Shown piece after piece: positions 1 to 9,546 of a stretch of 49,126 bases of DNA. Origin of the DNA: Nitrospira sp. LK70. Lineage in GTDB: Bacteria > Nitrospirota > Nitrospiria > Nitrospirales > Nitrospiraceae. The notes beneath the pieces were generated by a model. It was not told the DNA's origin. It did no database searches and saw only the letters and a program-made list of their open reading frames with translations. Each line of letters starts with the position of its first letter. Within the stretch, counting starts at the first letter, position 1. The translations under genes and the position numbers were made by a program. The stretch lies in NCBI GenBank assembly GCA_011090425.1, contig PHGD01000002.1, positions 66,643 through 115,768 of the forward strand. The letters are read 5' to 3'.

Positions 1-727
1 GAAGCTCATCCTCCGTCACCGTCGCCGACGGTTCAGCCCGATAGACGGTGACGAGCGCCCGCATCGGGACCGGCTGGGTTTTCACTTCGCCCTTGCGGTC
101 CCACACCGACTCCAGCCAAGTGACTTCCCAGGTGTCCGGTGTTTGGGGCAGGACCGTGGAAATGTCCACCGTGACCGTTTCCTTCTCCGCTCGCGTGAAC
201 GGATTCGAGTCCTCGGTGCCGTTCATCCACTGGTTCATCTTGCCGGTCGCCGGATCCTGTTCGCTCAACATCGCATAGACGTGATACACCGCTTTGCGCT
301 GGAGTGCGGCATCGACCGTCACCAGCCGCGCATTGGCGATAAATTCGCCAATGGTGGCGGCTAGCACGCGCGGATCGGCCGAGCTCGTCATCTCGACCGG
401 TCCAACGGCCGTCGCATGGCCGTGCGGATCGACAGTGTAGAGAAAGGGGATGAATTTGGATTGGCTCCCGACATAGGCGATCCCGCCCACCGAGGCTAGA
501 GCAATGAGCAAACAGAGGATCGCGATCATTTCCCAGGATCGCCGGGTCGCGACTTGCGCCTTCATCAGATCGTTCCAGGTCTGTCGAGCGGAGAGATAGG
601 GATTTGCGTTCTCTCCGACCCGTCGCCCATCTTCGATGATGGTGGGTTGTGACTGCCGTTCGTCCTTCGAGGCCCGTTCCCCTCCCAAGATGTACTTCAT
701 TGCCTTCCATGATTCGACCAGACTCAT
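1..727 (-). CDS. trbF: TrbF/VirB8-family conjugal transfer protein, 3' end cut by window edge
   Basis: The frame stays open from an ATG at 727 to the window edge, about 242 residues. It has a short cytoplasmic N-terminus, one transmembrane helix near residues 60-80 (IAILCLLIALASVGGIAY) and a periplasmic part that reads like the VirB8 fold, including IGEFIANARLVTVD and a W-rich stretch (TWEVTWLESVWD). VirB8/TrbF proteins are bitopic inner-membrane scaffolds of the type IV secretion channel. Its ATG overlaps the trbE TGA (ATGA at 724-727), so translation is probably coupled. Gene order after trbE matches P-type trb operons. The C-terminus lies outside the window, so completeness cannot be judged. 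An unrelated frame also runs through this region and looks like a shadow, because only this frame gives the helix and the family pattern. Confidence 0.85.
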   Translation of the reverse strand, partial: MSLVESWKAMKYILGGERASKDERQSQPTIIEDGRRVGENANPYLSARQTWNDLMKAQVATRRSWEMIAILCLLIALASVGGIAYVGSQSKFIPFLYTVDPHGHATAVGPVEMTSSADPRVLAATIGEFIANARLVTVDAALQRKAVYHVYAMLSEQDPATGKMNQWMNGTEDSNPFTRAEKETVTVDISTVLPQTPDTWEVTWLESVWDRKGEVKTQPVPMRALVTVYRAEPSATVTEDEL

Positions 728-3330
728 GCCGTCACCTCGTCATAGGCTCCGTAATCACGCAGCCCGAGTCCCCGGCTCGCCAGCCATTCGTCGATCCACG
801 CCGCGCCATACTTGGCTTCCAGCCCGCGAATCTCCGCGATGGACTCCTTATCCGATGCGCCGACGAAGGCGAGGGCCAAGGGTCCTAATGCGAGGTCGTA
901 AAGCCGATGGCCATCTTCGGAACTGTAGTAATACTGGCGCTTCGGAATGGCCGTAGCGAGAATCTCAATTTGCCGCGAGTTCAGTCCCATTCGACGATAC
1001 AGGGCCGACGTGTCTTCATCACGGGCAAAGACGTTGGGCAAAAAGATCTTGGTCGCCGTGGACTCCACGATCACATCCAAAATGCCGGAGTTCGCCGCAT
1101 CGGTGAGACTCTGTGTCGCCAGTAGCACGAGGCAGTTGGCCTTGCGCAGGACTTTCAGCCATTCCCGAATCTTGTCTCGAATCACCGGATGTCCAAGCAT
1201 CAACCAGGCTTCATCCACGATGATGGCGCTGGGCTGCCCCCGCAAGCTCCGTTCGATCCGGCGAAAGAGATAGAGAAGGGTCGGGAGGGCGTACTTGTCC
1301 CCGAGCCCCATCAACTCCTCGATTTCAAACACGGTGAAATCCGCGAGCGCGAGGCCGTCCCGTTCGGCGTCGAGCAGATGGCCCAAGGCCCCGCTCACGG
1401 TGTATTGCTTCAAGGCTTCGCGGATTGTTTCGTCCTGCACCATATTCACGAAATCCGAGAGCGAGGCCGGCGGGATGTTCTGTTCGTGTACGCGATCATG
1501 ACTCAACGCATTGGCGTGCAGCGCCATGACCGTTTCCGCGATGGCGTTCCGTTGGATCGGCGTGGTGTTTACCCCGTTCAGGGCCAGCATGGTCTCGATC
1601 CACTCCAACGCCCAGGCCCGATCTCCTCTGGTCTCCAAAAATTGGAGCGGGCAAAAGGCGAGCTCGTTGGCATCGCCCGCCACGGTGACGTGCAATCCGC
1701 TGTGCCCTTTCGTGTGGGCTCGAATCGCCGCCGCCAGGGGATACATGGAGAGGCCCTTATCGAAGACAAAGATCGACATGCCCTCGTACCGGCGTAGTTG
1801 CGCGGCGAGCATCCCTAAATGGGTCGATTTCCCTGAGCCGGTCGGTCCCAGCATCAACGTATGACCCACATCGCGCACATGGAGATTCAGACGAAACGGA
1901 GTGGCCCCATGCGTCACGCACTGCATCAAGGGAGGGGCGTCAGGCGGATACAGGGGACAGGGCGCGGTGGCGCTGCCGGTCCAGATCGTACTGGTCGGGA
2001 GGAGATCCGCCAGGTTCATGGTGTTCAACGGCGGACGCCGGACATTTTCGACGCCATGTCCCGGCAAGCTGCCCAAGAAGGCGTCCATCGTATTGAGCGT
2101 TTCGATCCGTGCGGCAAATCCCAACTGATGGATCAGTTTTTCGATGTGACGCGCCGACCGTTCCACTTCCGATCGGTCCTCATCCATAAGGACCACAACA
2201 CTCGTGTAGTAGCCCATTCCGATCAATCCACTGTTCACTTCCCCCATGGCGGCCTCCGCATCGGCCACCATCGCCATCGCATCCTGATCCAATGGACCCG
2301 TCTGCGAGTTGGTGATTTGATCGAGAAATCCTCGGACTTTCTGCTTCCATTTCCGCCGATAGCGCGTTAATTCGCGCACGGCTTCGTGTTGATCCATGAA
2401 GATAAAGCGGGACGACCAGCGGTACTCGATGGGTAACTCCCCGAGCGCGGTCAGGATCCCTGGGGTGCTGTCCAGGGGAAAGCCTTCGATCGCCACCACC
2501 TGCATGTACTGCTGGCCGATTTTCGGAATGACGCCCGTCCACAATTCTTGTCCGCCGATCATGGCATCGAGATACATCGGATGACTGGGCAAGAGGACCG
2601 GCTGATTGATGCCGGTCACACAGCGTTGCACCCACCGCAGGAATTCATCATGGGTCACGGTCGACCCATCCTCCAGGATGAGGGAGTGTCCGCGGAGGCG
2701 TTGCAGGCGAAAGACCGACGACAACCGCGATTCAAACGATGCGCAGTCCCTGGTGAACTGCTCCACCAGTCCCTTCGTGCGGTCCTGGGCGGTGATTGCC
2801 GCCTGGTCATCGTCGAACATCAATTCGACGAACTTGCGTTGCGCGACCAGCGGCGGCAGATACGTGAGGGTCACGACAAAATAGCCGTCGTACATGGCCC
2901 CCAGCCCTTCAAAGAGCCGCCGCCGTTCTTCGTCCAACGCAGCCGTCAGCGCATCGGGAAAATGGGAGCGTCCAGGCGCGGCATAGCCGGTTGCCCGACG
3001 CCGCACCGCGTCCACATGCACCATCCAACCGTTGCCGAGCTGACTCAAGGCTTGATTGATCCGGAACGACACGGCTTCGCGCTGGGGTTCCGTACTGCTG
3101 GCCTGATCGTCGCCGCGGTAGATCCAGGCCGCCATGAGTGAGCCGTTTTTCCCGACGATCACACCGTCCTCGACCATCGCCGCATAGATCAAGAGATCCG
3201 ACAGGCCCGCGTCCTGGGAGCGATGCTTCTTCAGCGTTACGTGTGCGTCGGCTTCCCGGACACGTTGGATCAGCAACAAAAGGAATGCGAGTCCCAACAC
3301 CGCAATTAGGAGGGTCAGCGTCACCATCAT
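724..3330 (-). CDS. trbE: TrbE/VirB4-family conjugal transfer ATPase
   Basis: An 868-residue protein of the usual VirB4/TrbE length. The N-terminus has a hydrophobic segment (LTLLIAVLGLAFLLLLIQRV). The C-terminal half is a RecA-like ATPase with Walker A GPTGSGKST near residue 495 and Walker B AIIVDEAWLML near residue 700. VirB4 ATPases energise pilus assembly and substrate transfer at the inner membrane. I chose the ATG at 3330 (MMVTLTLL) because it overlaps the trbD TGA as ATGA, like its neighbours. The frame stays open 51 codons further upstream, but that part lies inside trbD. It ends in an ATGA overlap with trbF. No damage is visible. Confidence 0.93.
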   Translation of the reverse strand: MMVTLTLLIAVLGLAFLLLLIQRVREADAHVTLKKHRSQDAGLSDLLIYAAMVEDGVIVGKNGSLMAAWIYRGDDQASSTEPQREAVSFRINQALSQLGNGWMVHVDAVRRRATGYAAPGRSHFPDALTAALDEERRRLFEGLGAMYDGYFVVTLTYLPPLVAQRKFVELMFDDDQAAITAQDRTKGLVEQFTRDCASFESRLSSVFRLQRLRGHSLILEDGSTVTHDEFLRWVQRCVTGINQPVLLPSHPMYLDAMIGGQELWTGVIPKIGQQYMQVVAIEGFPLDSTPGILTALGELPIEYRWSSRFIFMDQHEAVRELTRYRRKWKQKVRGFLDQITNSQTGPLDQDAMAMVADAEAAMGEVNSGLIGMGYYTSVVVLMDEDRSEVERSARHIEKLIHQLGFAARIETLNTMDAFLGSLPGHGVENVRRPPLNTMNLADLLPTSTIWTGSATAPCPLYPPDAPPLMQCVTHGATPFRLNLHVRDVGHTLMLGPTGSGKSTHLGMLAAQLRRYEGMSIFVFDKGLSMYPLAAAIRAHTKGHSGLHVTVAGDANELAFCPLQFLETRGDRAWALEWIETMLALNGVNTTPIQRNAIAETVMALHANALSHDRVHEQNIPPASLSDFVNMVQDETIREALKQYTVSGALGHLLDAERDGLALADFTVFEIEELMGLGDKYALPTLLYLFRRIERSLRGQPSAIIVDEAWLMLGHPVIRDKIREWLKVLRKANCLVLLATQSLTDAANSGILDVIVESTATKIFLPNVFARDEDTSALYRRMGLNSRQIEILATAIPKRQYYYSSEDGHRLYDLALGPLALAFVGASDKESIAEIRGLEAKYGAAWIDEWLASRGLGLRDYGAYDEVTA

Positions 3331-3644
3331 GTGTACTGATTCCCCTGCCTCGTGGTATTCACTCGCCATGGGGTACTGCGCGCGGGATAGTAGGGTTTGT
3401 AGACCAACTGCCGCAGATAGACCTGCCGAAGCTTGGGATCGGCTTTGGCCATGAGTCGCAGCAGATACAGAAGAAGAAACCACAAACTCACGCCGACGAT
3501 TCCGGCGCGCAGCTCTTGGGCGGTGAAGACCAGCGCAAACGCGATCGCACCACAGAACAGCACCAGTTCGCGGTCCCCGCCCCAGAACAGATTGTCTCGG
3601 TGCATGACACGACGAATCGGGATCTTACGGAGCGCCATGGTCAT
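3327..3644 (-). CDS. trbD: TrbD/VirB3-family conjugal transfer protein
   Basis: A 105-residue membrane protein. The charged N-terminus ([22 protein letters not shown]) is followed by two close hydrophobic segments, about residues 28-42 and 48-62, and a basic C-terminal tail. This matches TrbD/VirB3, a small inner-membrane T4SS subunit that works with VirB4; in some systems the two are fused. The ATG at 3644 overlaps the trbC TGA as ATGA (3641-3644), and the TGA overlaps the trbE ATG. The start could also be the third codon (ATG, MALRK). Position between trbC and trbE supports the call as much as sequence does. Confidence 0.88.
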   Translation of the reverse strand: MTMALRKIPIRRVMHRDNLFWGGDRELVLFCGAIAFALVFTAQELRAGIVGVSLWFLLLYLLRLMAKADPKLRQVYLRQLVYKPYYPARSTPWRVNTTRQGNQYT

Positions 3645-4042
3645 CTCCGCCTCACCGGTTCAGGATGAAACGAGGCCATCAATTCTTTTCCCTCCCCGCT
3701 CCACGCGATTTCTGCCCCAGCGGCAAAGAGCGTCGTCAGCACGTTTTGGGCGCCCACGAGGATGGCGATCAACAACACGAGAAAGACCATCATGCGCAAA
3801 AACCCGGTCAACTCGCCGCCGAAGATCAACGCCCCGGCCGCGCCCACAATCCCGATCAAGGACAGGGTAAAGGCGACGGGCCCGGTGATTGAGGCACGCA
3901 ACCGGGTCAAGGCAGATTCGTAGGGGAGCCCGCCCCCGGCCGTCCCCGCCGCGTAGGCGTCAGGCGGCAGGGTGATGACGCACAGCGTCAGCAGGAGGCC
4001 GACGCACCACAAATGTTGTTTCCCGTACGATGCAGTGCTCAT
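3641..4042 (-). CDS. trbC: TrbC/VirB2-family conjugal pilin precursor
   Basis: A 133-residue protein with a long signal sequence ([21 protein letters not shown], ending in AYA/AA) and two hydrophobic segments separated by GGELTGF. That is the layout of VirB2/TrbC pilins, which are cleaved, in some systems cyclised, and polymerised into the conjugative pilus. The start ATG shares one base with the trbB stop (TAATG at 4040-4044), so expression is likely coupled to trbB. The hydrophilic tail after the second helix is a little long for a mature pilin and could be trimmed. Function is inferred from layout and operon position. Confidence 0.85.
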   Translation of the reverse strand: MSTASYGKQHLWCVGLLLTLCVITLPPDAYAAGTAGGGLPYESALTRLRASITGPVAFTLSLIGIVGAAGALIFGGELTGFLRMMVFLVLLIAILVGAQNVLTTLFAAGAEIAWSGEGKELMASFHPEPVRRR

Positions 4043-5034
4043 TAATGGTGCTCCTTCGGTTCAATCAGTGACCTGGTGATGTACTGGCCCTTCTTATAGC
4101 CCTGGACTTCGAGAATATCGTCGACGCGGCGCCCCTCCGCACAGCGTGTGATGTGCACCAGGACCTGTACGGCTTCGGCAATCAGCGGTTCGATGGGTTT
4201 GGGATAGTCCTGATTCATGCTGATATACAGCGCCAACTTCGAGAGCCCGGCCCTGGCATGATTCGCATGCAAGGTGGCAATGCCGCCTTCATGTCCGCTG
4301 TTCCAGGCCATGAGCAGATCCAACGCTTCCGGCCCTCGGACTTCTCCCACCAAAATGGTGTCGGGCCGCATGCGCATGGAGATCTTCAAGAGCGTCGCCA
4401 TCGTGACATCCACGGTGGTGTGATATTGCACGCAGTTGTCGGCACGGCATTGAATTTCGGCGGTGTCCTCGAAGATGAACACGCGCAGATGGGGAAAGGT
4501 GTCCATCATGGTATCGATCAGGGCATTGACGAGCGTGGTCTTGCCCGAACCGGTCCCGCCGACCACGAGGATGTTTCGTCGCGTGGCAATGGCAGTGAGG
4601 AGCACGTCTCGTTGCCGAGCCGTCATGATCCCCTGCTCCACATACTGCTCGAGCCGAAAGACCGCGAGCGCGCGTTTGCGAATCGCAAACGTCGGAGCGG
4701 GCACGATCGGCGGGATCTGGGCGGCAAAGCGGGAGCCGTCGAGGGGAAATTCCCCGTCGAGGTAGGGAGACTGGCGCGTGATTTCCTTGCGATGGAACCC
4801 CGCTACGGTTTTGATGATGGCTTCCGCGCGGGCGGCGGGGAACGTCCCGATACAGGCCATCCCCTGCCCGAGCCGTTCACACCAGAGCCGCCCATCCGCG
4901 TTCAACATGACTTCGACGGTCCGCGGGTCATTGAGGGTTCCAAGTAGCGGTGCGCCCATATCCCGTTCAATCATCCGGCGGGCGCGTTCTCTCGTCGAGG
5001 GTCCGTCATCCATGCGAGTGCTTGCGTTCACCAT
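4042..5034 (-). CDS. trbB: TrbB/VirB11-family P-type conjugative transfer ATPase
   Basis: A hexameric traffic-ATPase type protein of 330 residues from the ATG at 5034. Visible motifs are Walker [10 protein letters not shown] near residue 160, an Asp-box-like IFEDTAEIQ, the Walker-B-region motif [14 protein letters not shown] and the His box [11 protein letters not shown]. VirB11/TrbB proteins sit at the cytoplasmic base of the T4SS and switch it between pilus assembly and DNA transfer. The frame stays open to a TTG at 5058, but that codon lies inside an inverted repeat, so I prefer the ATG at 5034; another ATG follows at 5013. No strong Shine-Dalgarno is visible before any of them. It is the first gene of the trb operon, which has no relaxase or coupling gene within this window. 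Confidence 0.92.
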   Translation of the reverse strand: MVNASTRMDDGPSTRERARRMIERDMGAPLLGTLNDPRTVEVMLNADGRLWCERLGQGMACIGTFPAARAEAIIKTVAGFHRKEITRQSPYLDGEFPLDGSRFAAQIPPIVPAPTFAIRKRALAVFRLEQYVEQGIMTARQRDVLLTAIATRRNILVVGGTGSGKTTLVNALIDTMMDTFPHLRVFIFEDTAEIQCRADNCVQYHTTVDVTMATLLKISMRMRPDTILVGEVRGPEALDLLMAWNSGHEGGIATLHANHARAGLSKLALYISMNQDYPKPIEPLIAEAVQVLVHITRCAEGRRVDDILEVQGYKKGQYITRSLIEPKEHH

Positions 5035-5053
5035 TGACGATGTATGCGTGTAA

Positions 5054-5082
5054 ATCAAGTGTATGTAGTTCTACTACTTGAT
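5054..5082. promoter_or_regulatory. Dyad-symmetric site upstream of trbB (possible operator)
   Basis: ATCAAGT (5054-5060) is mirrored by ACTTGAT (5076-5082), and inside it GTAG (5065-5068) is mirrored by CTAC (5071-5074) around a TT centre. The arms are nested, as in an operator for a dimeric repressor or a short hairpin at the 5' end of the trb message. No regulator gene is recognisable next to it. The sequence after it is AT-rich, which would suit a promoter. Confidence 0.45.
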
Positions 5083-5259
5083 AATGCTTACTCAATTCTT
5101 GTTTTGCACTACTACGCTGATGGATATCGCATGTCAAGACGATATTCTGCATAAAGCGAAAATAAATTATGCAGTGTATGGACGTGTAGGGACGCGCCTC
5201 TACAGAAAGGCCTGACTTACTGAACAGTGTAGGCGGTGGAGGACAGTGACACGGACGGG

Positions 5260-5652
5260 TTACTTCTGCAGCGCTTTGGACATGTTCACAATCATGGTCG
5301 GCGCGTGGGCGATGCCATAGGCGATGTGGGCCGCCGCACCAAGATTCACGAAGGCACGTGGCTTCGATTTATTTCGAAGGGTGGCGAGATATCATTCCTG
5401 CGCTTGGTTCTTGATCCGAAAACTCACCTGATAGCGCTTGTTCGGCAGCGCCCACAGCGTGATTTGTTCGACGCCTGACGCGTGAGCCAGTGCCCGTAAC
5501 ACATCGTAGCGGGCGCAGACGCTCCTCTGTGGGTCGTCACTCGTTGTGCCCCGAACAGCGGTATTGTTCACTCCCCTCCCGCTCCGACTCGAGGCGTGTG
5601 ATCGTGCTTTCGATCTTGGGTCTAAATTTTTGTGACGAGATAGTCCTGGCAC
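5260..5652 (-). pseudogene. Small unknown gene relic with an in-frame TGA
   Basis: One reading frame on the minus strand continues coherently across a single TGA at 5392-5394. Before it the product reads LRALAHASGVEQITLWALPN and RYQVSFRIKNQAQE. After it comes YLATLRNKSKPRAF and then GAAAHIAYGIAHAPTMIV, ending at TAA (5260-5262). A CGA-to-TGA change (Arg to stop) would explain the break. I do not recognise the family. It lies upstream of trbB in the same direction, so it may once have been a plasmid or ICE accessory gene. The N-terminal 45 or so residues look low in complexity, and the true start is unclear. Confidence 0.35.
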
Positions 5653-6120
5653 GTCTTTTCATCCTTGGTCAGGTGACAAGTGCGTATAATGTAATGGAGC
5701 GCCTCAAAACGTATATATACTTATGTTTGTTGGATTTCTAGCGAAATTCCACGCTCACCGATGAAGCCAGCATCTGTCCTCTTGCGAGCCCAGCGCGAAT
5801 TGCACAAGGTCTTCTTAGCGCGCGCCAATTCGGATGGCGCCCACTGGGTGTGTCCATAATAAGTCTCACAGGGACTGACCTTTGTGCAGCGACCAGAGGA
5901 AGCAGCCCATCCAGAAATGCCGTGAAGCGGCCTGCGGACAATACTACCGTGGAAGTATTGGCCCATGACTTACCCGCATTACTGGTTACACTGGCCACCG
6001 GCGACACGTTACGCCCAAAAATTCCTCGGCCATCGTTTCCCACAGTTGAATGGAACAACAGTTTGAGGCATCCTACTCGCTCAGATATAAACCATTTAGC
6101 TGGGCATGCTCTGGAGAGAG
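5653..6120. other. No recognisable gene
   Basis: Overlapping open frames exist on both strands, but none has a family pattern, a good ribosome binding site or a composition that stands out. I see no RNA gene here. Confidence 0.4.
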
Positions 6121-6306
6121 ATGATCGGGTGGTGGCTACTTGGGGGACTGGTGGCGGCAGTGATTGTCGTGCTCCTGTATCGGAAACGGCGAGCGAGACG
6201 CCGATCCTCATTGACGGCTGGCCATATTATGACGAAGACCGCTGACGGCGAACCGCTTCAATTTCTCGTTCGAGCCACCCGCCGAATTCGAGGGAGACAT
6301 CGATAG
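6121..6306 (+). CDS. Possible small single-span membrane protein
   Basis: A 61-residue frame starts at an ATG preceded by GGAGAG. It has one clear hydrophobic helix at the N-terminus (IGWWLLGGLVAAVIVVLLY) followed at once by a strongly basic stretch (RKRRARRR), as expected for a helix with a cytoplasmic positive anchor. The rest is basic and hydrophilic. I do not recognise a family and no neighbour suggests a role. It may be a chance frame; the helix plus the positive-inside pattern is the only support. Confidence 0.35.
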   Translation: MIGWWLLGGLVAAVIVVLLYRKRRARRRSSLTAGHIMTKTADGEPLQFLVRATRRIRGRHR

Positions 6307-6673
6307 TAGGCTTCCGCGAGGAATGTCATCTCGCATTCTTGCAGAGCGGCGCAACCATCACGCCGTTACGGTCTGCCTCGCCAGACTCAGAAACTGCGCT
6401 GTGTCATTTTGCCACTTCAGCCTTCTGTAGCGATCGTTGCCATACCAAGCAGTACCTCACTCGATTCTCCGATAAATAGGGCAGATAGTACGAACGGTCC
6501 TACCTCGGCACAAGAGGGACAACAGAGCCGGAACGTTTCAACGTGAACCCGCTCTAGCACACCGGGGGACTAACACCTAGTTACCGGGCGGCGAACCTAT
6601 GCGAAGCCCGGGGTTTGTGATGCTTTTCTAAGAGCAATACCTACGTACGAATCGTTAAATGTCATTCTATGTA
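6307..6673. other. Intergenic, no gene seen
   Basis: There are no convincing frames. A short inverted repeat CCGGGC (6584-6589) / GCCCGG (6606-6611) with a 16-base loop is present, but it has no T-run typical of a terminator. Confidence 0.4.
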
Positions 6674-6934
6674 TTACTGTATAGGAACAAAGCGCCAGAG
6701 TTGGCAGGCGCCTCCTTCCCAATCTGAACCCGGGTTCAAGCTGATCGTGCTTCCACAGTGGTCTGCATCCAGGTATTGGCCGCCGTGCTTTAACTGAAGT
6801 CGCTGATACCCTTGAATCGTCAGCCTCCTTTTTGGGCTTTCAGGCCCTCCTCCATCTGGTATACCGCACTTCACTTGCTCAGTACTCTGATCCAATACAC
6901 ACATGTCGCCTTGCAAGTGAAACAGTCTCGGCAT
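6674..6934 (-). CDS. Short ricin-B-like lectin fragment
   Basis: An 86-residue frame. Its last 40 residues read like one subdomain of a ricin-type beta-trefoil: LKHGGQYLDADHCGSTISL followed by GGACQLWRFVPI, with the Q-x-W signature (QLW). Ricin-B lectins need three such subdomains (about 120-130 residues), so this is too short for a full trefoil and is probably a remnant or a partial domain. No signal peptide is visible in this frame. It lies just downstream of the DUF4185/propeller gene on the same strand and suits the carbohydrate-binding theme of the region. The start is uncertain. Confidence 0.4.
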   Translation of the reverse strand: MPRLFHLQGDMCVLDQSTEQVKCGIPDGGGPESPKRRLTIQGYQRLQLKHGGQYLDADHCGSTISLNPGSDWEGGACQLWRFVPIQ

Positions 6935-6992
6935 ATCAGGGCATCAACTCGTCTGGAGTCTCATTGGTCTAAGGTTGTGGGAAGATCGTCAC

Positions 6993-9209
6993 TCACACGG
7001 CAATGATAGTTTTCATAAGCTGAACCTGATAGGGCCGCCCGGTTGACATCAGATAGAAGATCGTCAGTAGATTGTGGTCGTTGTCCCATTGCGTGTATTT
7101 GTGAAGGAGATAGGCCCCATAGGAAAAGGCAGGGTGTCCGATGTGCGGCATGTTTCGATCTGAATCTGGGTCTTGTGGCCCAAACATGAACCGGCCCCAC
7201 GCTGCGTCGCGCTGTGGATCGAAAACTGCTATCTCCGGAGCCGTATCCAATTCCCAGGGCGTGTCCGCTATGCGCGCTACAATGGGCAGGTGATGCGAGG
7301 CCATCACCTCTCGCGGACCGGAAAGCTGATAAAGCAGGATCCATTTGCCAGTGCCGGGAATGCGGCCCGCCGACAGGGATGTCCAATAGTAGCACGTCGA
7401 AAAGAGCGATCTTCCCGCGCTCTCATCCGGCACCCAAGATAGATTGCCATCATAGTAACGGATCCCTTCTTTGCTTGGACCCTCGCCGGGGATAAGCGGC
7501 ATGAAGGCCAGATTGACGCCAGACGGCCCCCGGGGATCGATACACCCGGGGCGCAATTCTGTGCCAGGAGACATCGCGCCATGACCAAAGAGCAGAACCC
7601 CCTCTTCGGTCTGTGCATTCAGGCCGGGAATTTCCTCCGATCTTATGACAACTGGAGCAACTTGAAGGAACCGCGCAGTCCCTCCAACACGCGAAAGCAC
7701 GAACTCGAAAGTGAAAGGCTTGGGCCCGTCTGGCCAATCCGAGCTCGTTAGACTGCTGAGCCCGTCAGAATAGACGAAGACATAGACTTTTCCACCATGA
7801 CTGAACACCCCAGTCGGCGTTCCGTCTCCCAGAGGTTGCCACAGTAGATTGGAGTCCGTTTCACTACCTCGTACTGTGAAGGGGCGAAAATAAGGCCCAT
7901 CAGTCACGAACCGCACAGCGGTCATCATAGGATTGATGCACACCGGCCCTTGCCATTGCCCCAGCCCCTTGACCCAGTTGACATTCAGTTCGCCCGTCCG
8001 GCCACCTGAAATTACCGTCATTTGATCACCGAGCTGCTGAATGACGGCAACAGCACCGTCGTCGAAGCTGCTGCCAGGCGGTGCAATTTGGAACGGCCCC
8101 TGCCAAGGATTACTGTCAATAGCCCAGTAGACATCGATGCCACCGTCCTGGTTCACAAGGAACGTGTCCCATTGGTTCGAGCTCTGCCGTGCCACAGTGA
8201 TCGGCGTTCCCGGTTTTGTAGGGTACAGACCTGGAACCGCTGGAGCAGGCCCCTGCCAAACACCGCCACCGACTACCCAGATTGAACTTAGCCGCCCCTC
8301 ATTGCTTACGAACTGAACAGTGAGTAGGTCGGGATCCTGATTAAAAGCGGCCAGATTCGCGCCTGGCACCGTAATGTTCGGAGGACTAACTCCCACAGGT
8401 CCTTGCCATATTCCGCCGGCGATTGACCAAGCAACATAGAAAACGCCATCATCTCCGATGAAAAACACATCGAGCTGATCGGCCCCTTGCTTGCATGCGG
8501 CAATGCCAGCACCTGATTCGGGGTAAGGAATATGGGCCTCCCCTACGATCTGTGGTCCCTGCCACACACCACCTCCAACCACCCATGCAACGTGAAGGCG
8601 ACGGTTTTGACCGATAAAGAAGACGTCGAGCTGATTGTCATTTTGCTTGATAGAAACTAATTTACCGCCGGGCTTGGCAATGTGGGATGCGCTGATTTGC
8701 TGGGGCCCCTGCCAGATGCCACCTTCCTCCACCCATGCCACATGAAGCCCGCCATTGTTTCCGATAAAGAACACATCAAGTTGCTCATCGGATTGGTGAG
8801 CGACGGCAATGCACGCACCCGGCGGCGCCAGATTAGGCGGGCTAATTTGAAACGGCTGGAACCAGTTGCCCCCGTCTACCACCCAGGCAACGAATAATGC
8901 CCCGTTTTCGCCAATGAAAAATGCATCCGACTGGTTCGGGAGCTGCTTCCCGGCGCCGATGCAAGCATGCGGCGGAACGCGAATGTCATCGATGACACCA
9001 ATGGCATCAGCATTGTGAGCTGGCCCTCCTTCACGTCCCAGCTTCGGCACATCCCCAAAAAAGATGTAAGTTTTATCAAAATGTACAGTGCTCGCGCCGA
9101 GATCGACGCCCTCAATCCCCCACTGACTCGTATCCTGATAGTGAAAGAGCCAATCGGGGTCAGACCTCCCGCTTACTTGGCCAATTCGTATTGTCGCAAT
9201 GTGCTGCAT
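6993..9209 (-). CDS. DUF4185-type protein with an inserted seven-repeat lectin-like propeller
   Basis: About 738 residues. The N-terminus (WGIEGVDLGASTVHFDKTYI then FFGDVP) looks like the first strand pair of a DUF4185 propeller. DUF4185-like sequence resumes only after about residue 430 (GVFSHGGKVYVFVYSDGLSS, then SLSAGRIPGTGKWILLYQLS and GAYLLHKYTQWD). Between them lie seven repeats of about 50 residues with the pattern LDVFFIG-NG-LHVAWV-GG-WQGP, like sugar-binding bacterial lectin propellers of the PLL type. So a whole propeller appears inserted into a loop of another. DUF4185 has no firmly known reaction; related folds include glycosidases. No signal peptide is seen with the ATG at 9209 or the TTG at 9224. 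Export is inferred only from neighbours. Confidence 0.75.
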   Translation of the reverse strand: MQHIATIRIGQVSGRSDPDWLFHYQDTSQWGIEGVDLGASTVHFDKTYIFFGDVPKLGREGGPAHNADAIGVIDDIRVPPHACIGAGKQLPNQSDAFFIGENGALFVAWVVDGGNWFQPFQISPPNLAPPGACIAVAHQSDEQLDVFFIGNNGGLHVAWVEEGGIWQGPQQISASHIAKPGGKLVSIKQNDNQLDVFFIGQNRRLHVAWVVGGGVWQGPQIVGEAHIPYPESGAGIAACKQGADQLDVFFIGDDGVFYVAWSIAGGIWQGPVGVSPPNITVPGANLAAFNQDPDLLTVQFVSNEGRLSSIWVVGGGVWQGPAPAVPGLYPTKPGTPITVARQSSNQWDTFLVNQDGGIDVYWAIDSNPWQGPFQIAPPGSSFDDGAVAVIQQLGDQMTVISGGRTGELNVNWVKGLGQWQGPVCINPMMTAVRFVTDGPYFRPFTVRGSETDSNLLWQPLGDGTPTGVFSHGGKVYVFVYSDGLSSLTSSDWPDGPKPFTFEFVLSRVGGTARFLQVAPVVIRSEEIPGLNAQTEEGVLLFGHGAMSPGTELRPGCIDPRGPSGVNLAFMPLIPGEGPSKEGIRYYDGNLSWVPDESAGRSLFSTCYYWTSLSAGRIPGTGKWILLYQLSGPREVMASHHLPIVARIADTPWELDTAPEIAVFDPQRDAAWGRFMFGPQDPDSDRNMPHIGHPAFSYGAYLLHKYTQWDNDHNLLTIFYLMSTGRPYQVQLMKTIIAV

Positions 9210-9224
9210 ATGATTCGCTTTCAA

Positions 9225-9546
9225 AGGAGCCTAGGCTGCGAAATCGTATCTCGGCCCTGCTCAAGGAGAAGCTGACTGTCGTGGGAAAGCCGGAGCTGAT
9301 CTTAATTTATGCATCGCTAATACCGGATGCGTTCTCCAAAGCTGCCGCACTCACACACCAGTGAACGGACTGTCGAAGCTCTAAGTCATGACATTCTCAC
9401 CCGCCAAAGGCTGACCATAGCACTAGGCCAAAATTCTTCATGATCCCTCTTTAAATAAACACGTATGGTCCTAAATATATGGCCCATTCGCGACCAGGGA
9501 CCATTGCCATCTATTTCAGTACCTTCTCGTTTTTAGTTTACTCATT
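9225..9546. other. Intergenic AT-richer stretch, no gene seen
   Basis: About 320 bases between two minus-strand genes. It probably carries the promoter of the DUF4185/propeller gene, but I cannot point to a clear -35/-10 pair. Confidence 0.4.

Noticed and set aside
33-710. A 225-residue minus-strand frame rich in Arg/Gly/His
   Set aside because: It overlaps the TrbF frame; only the TrbF frame has a membrane helix, the VirB8 pattern and the ATGA link to trbE.
2548-3141. Long plus-strand frame opposite trbE
   Set aside because: Shadow of a high-GC gene; no family pattern or start signal.
4153-4947. 264-residue plus-strand frame opposite trbB
   Set aside because: Lies entirely within the well-supported TrbB ATPase gene; composition is that of an antisense shadow.
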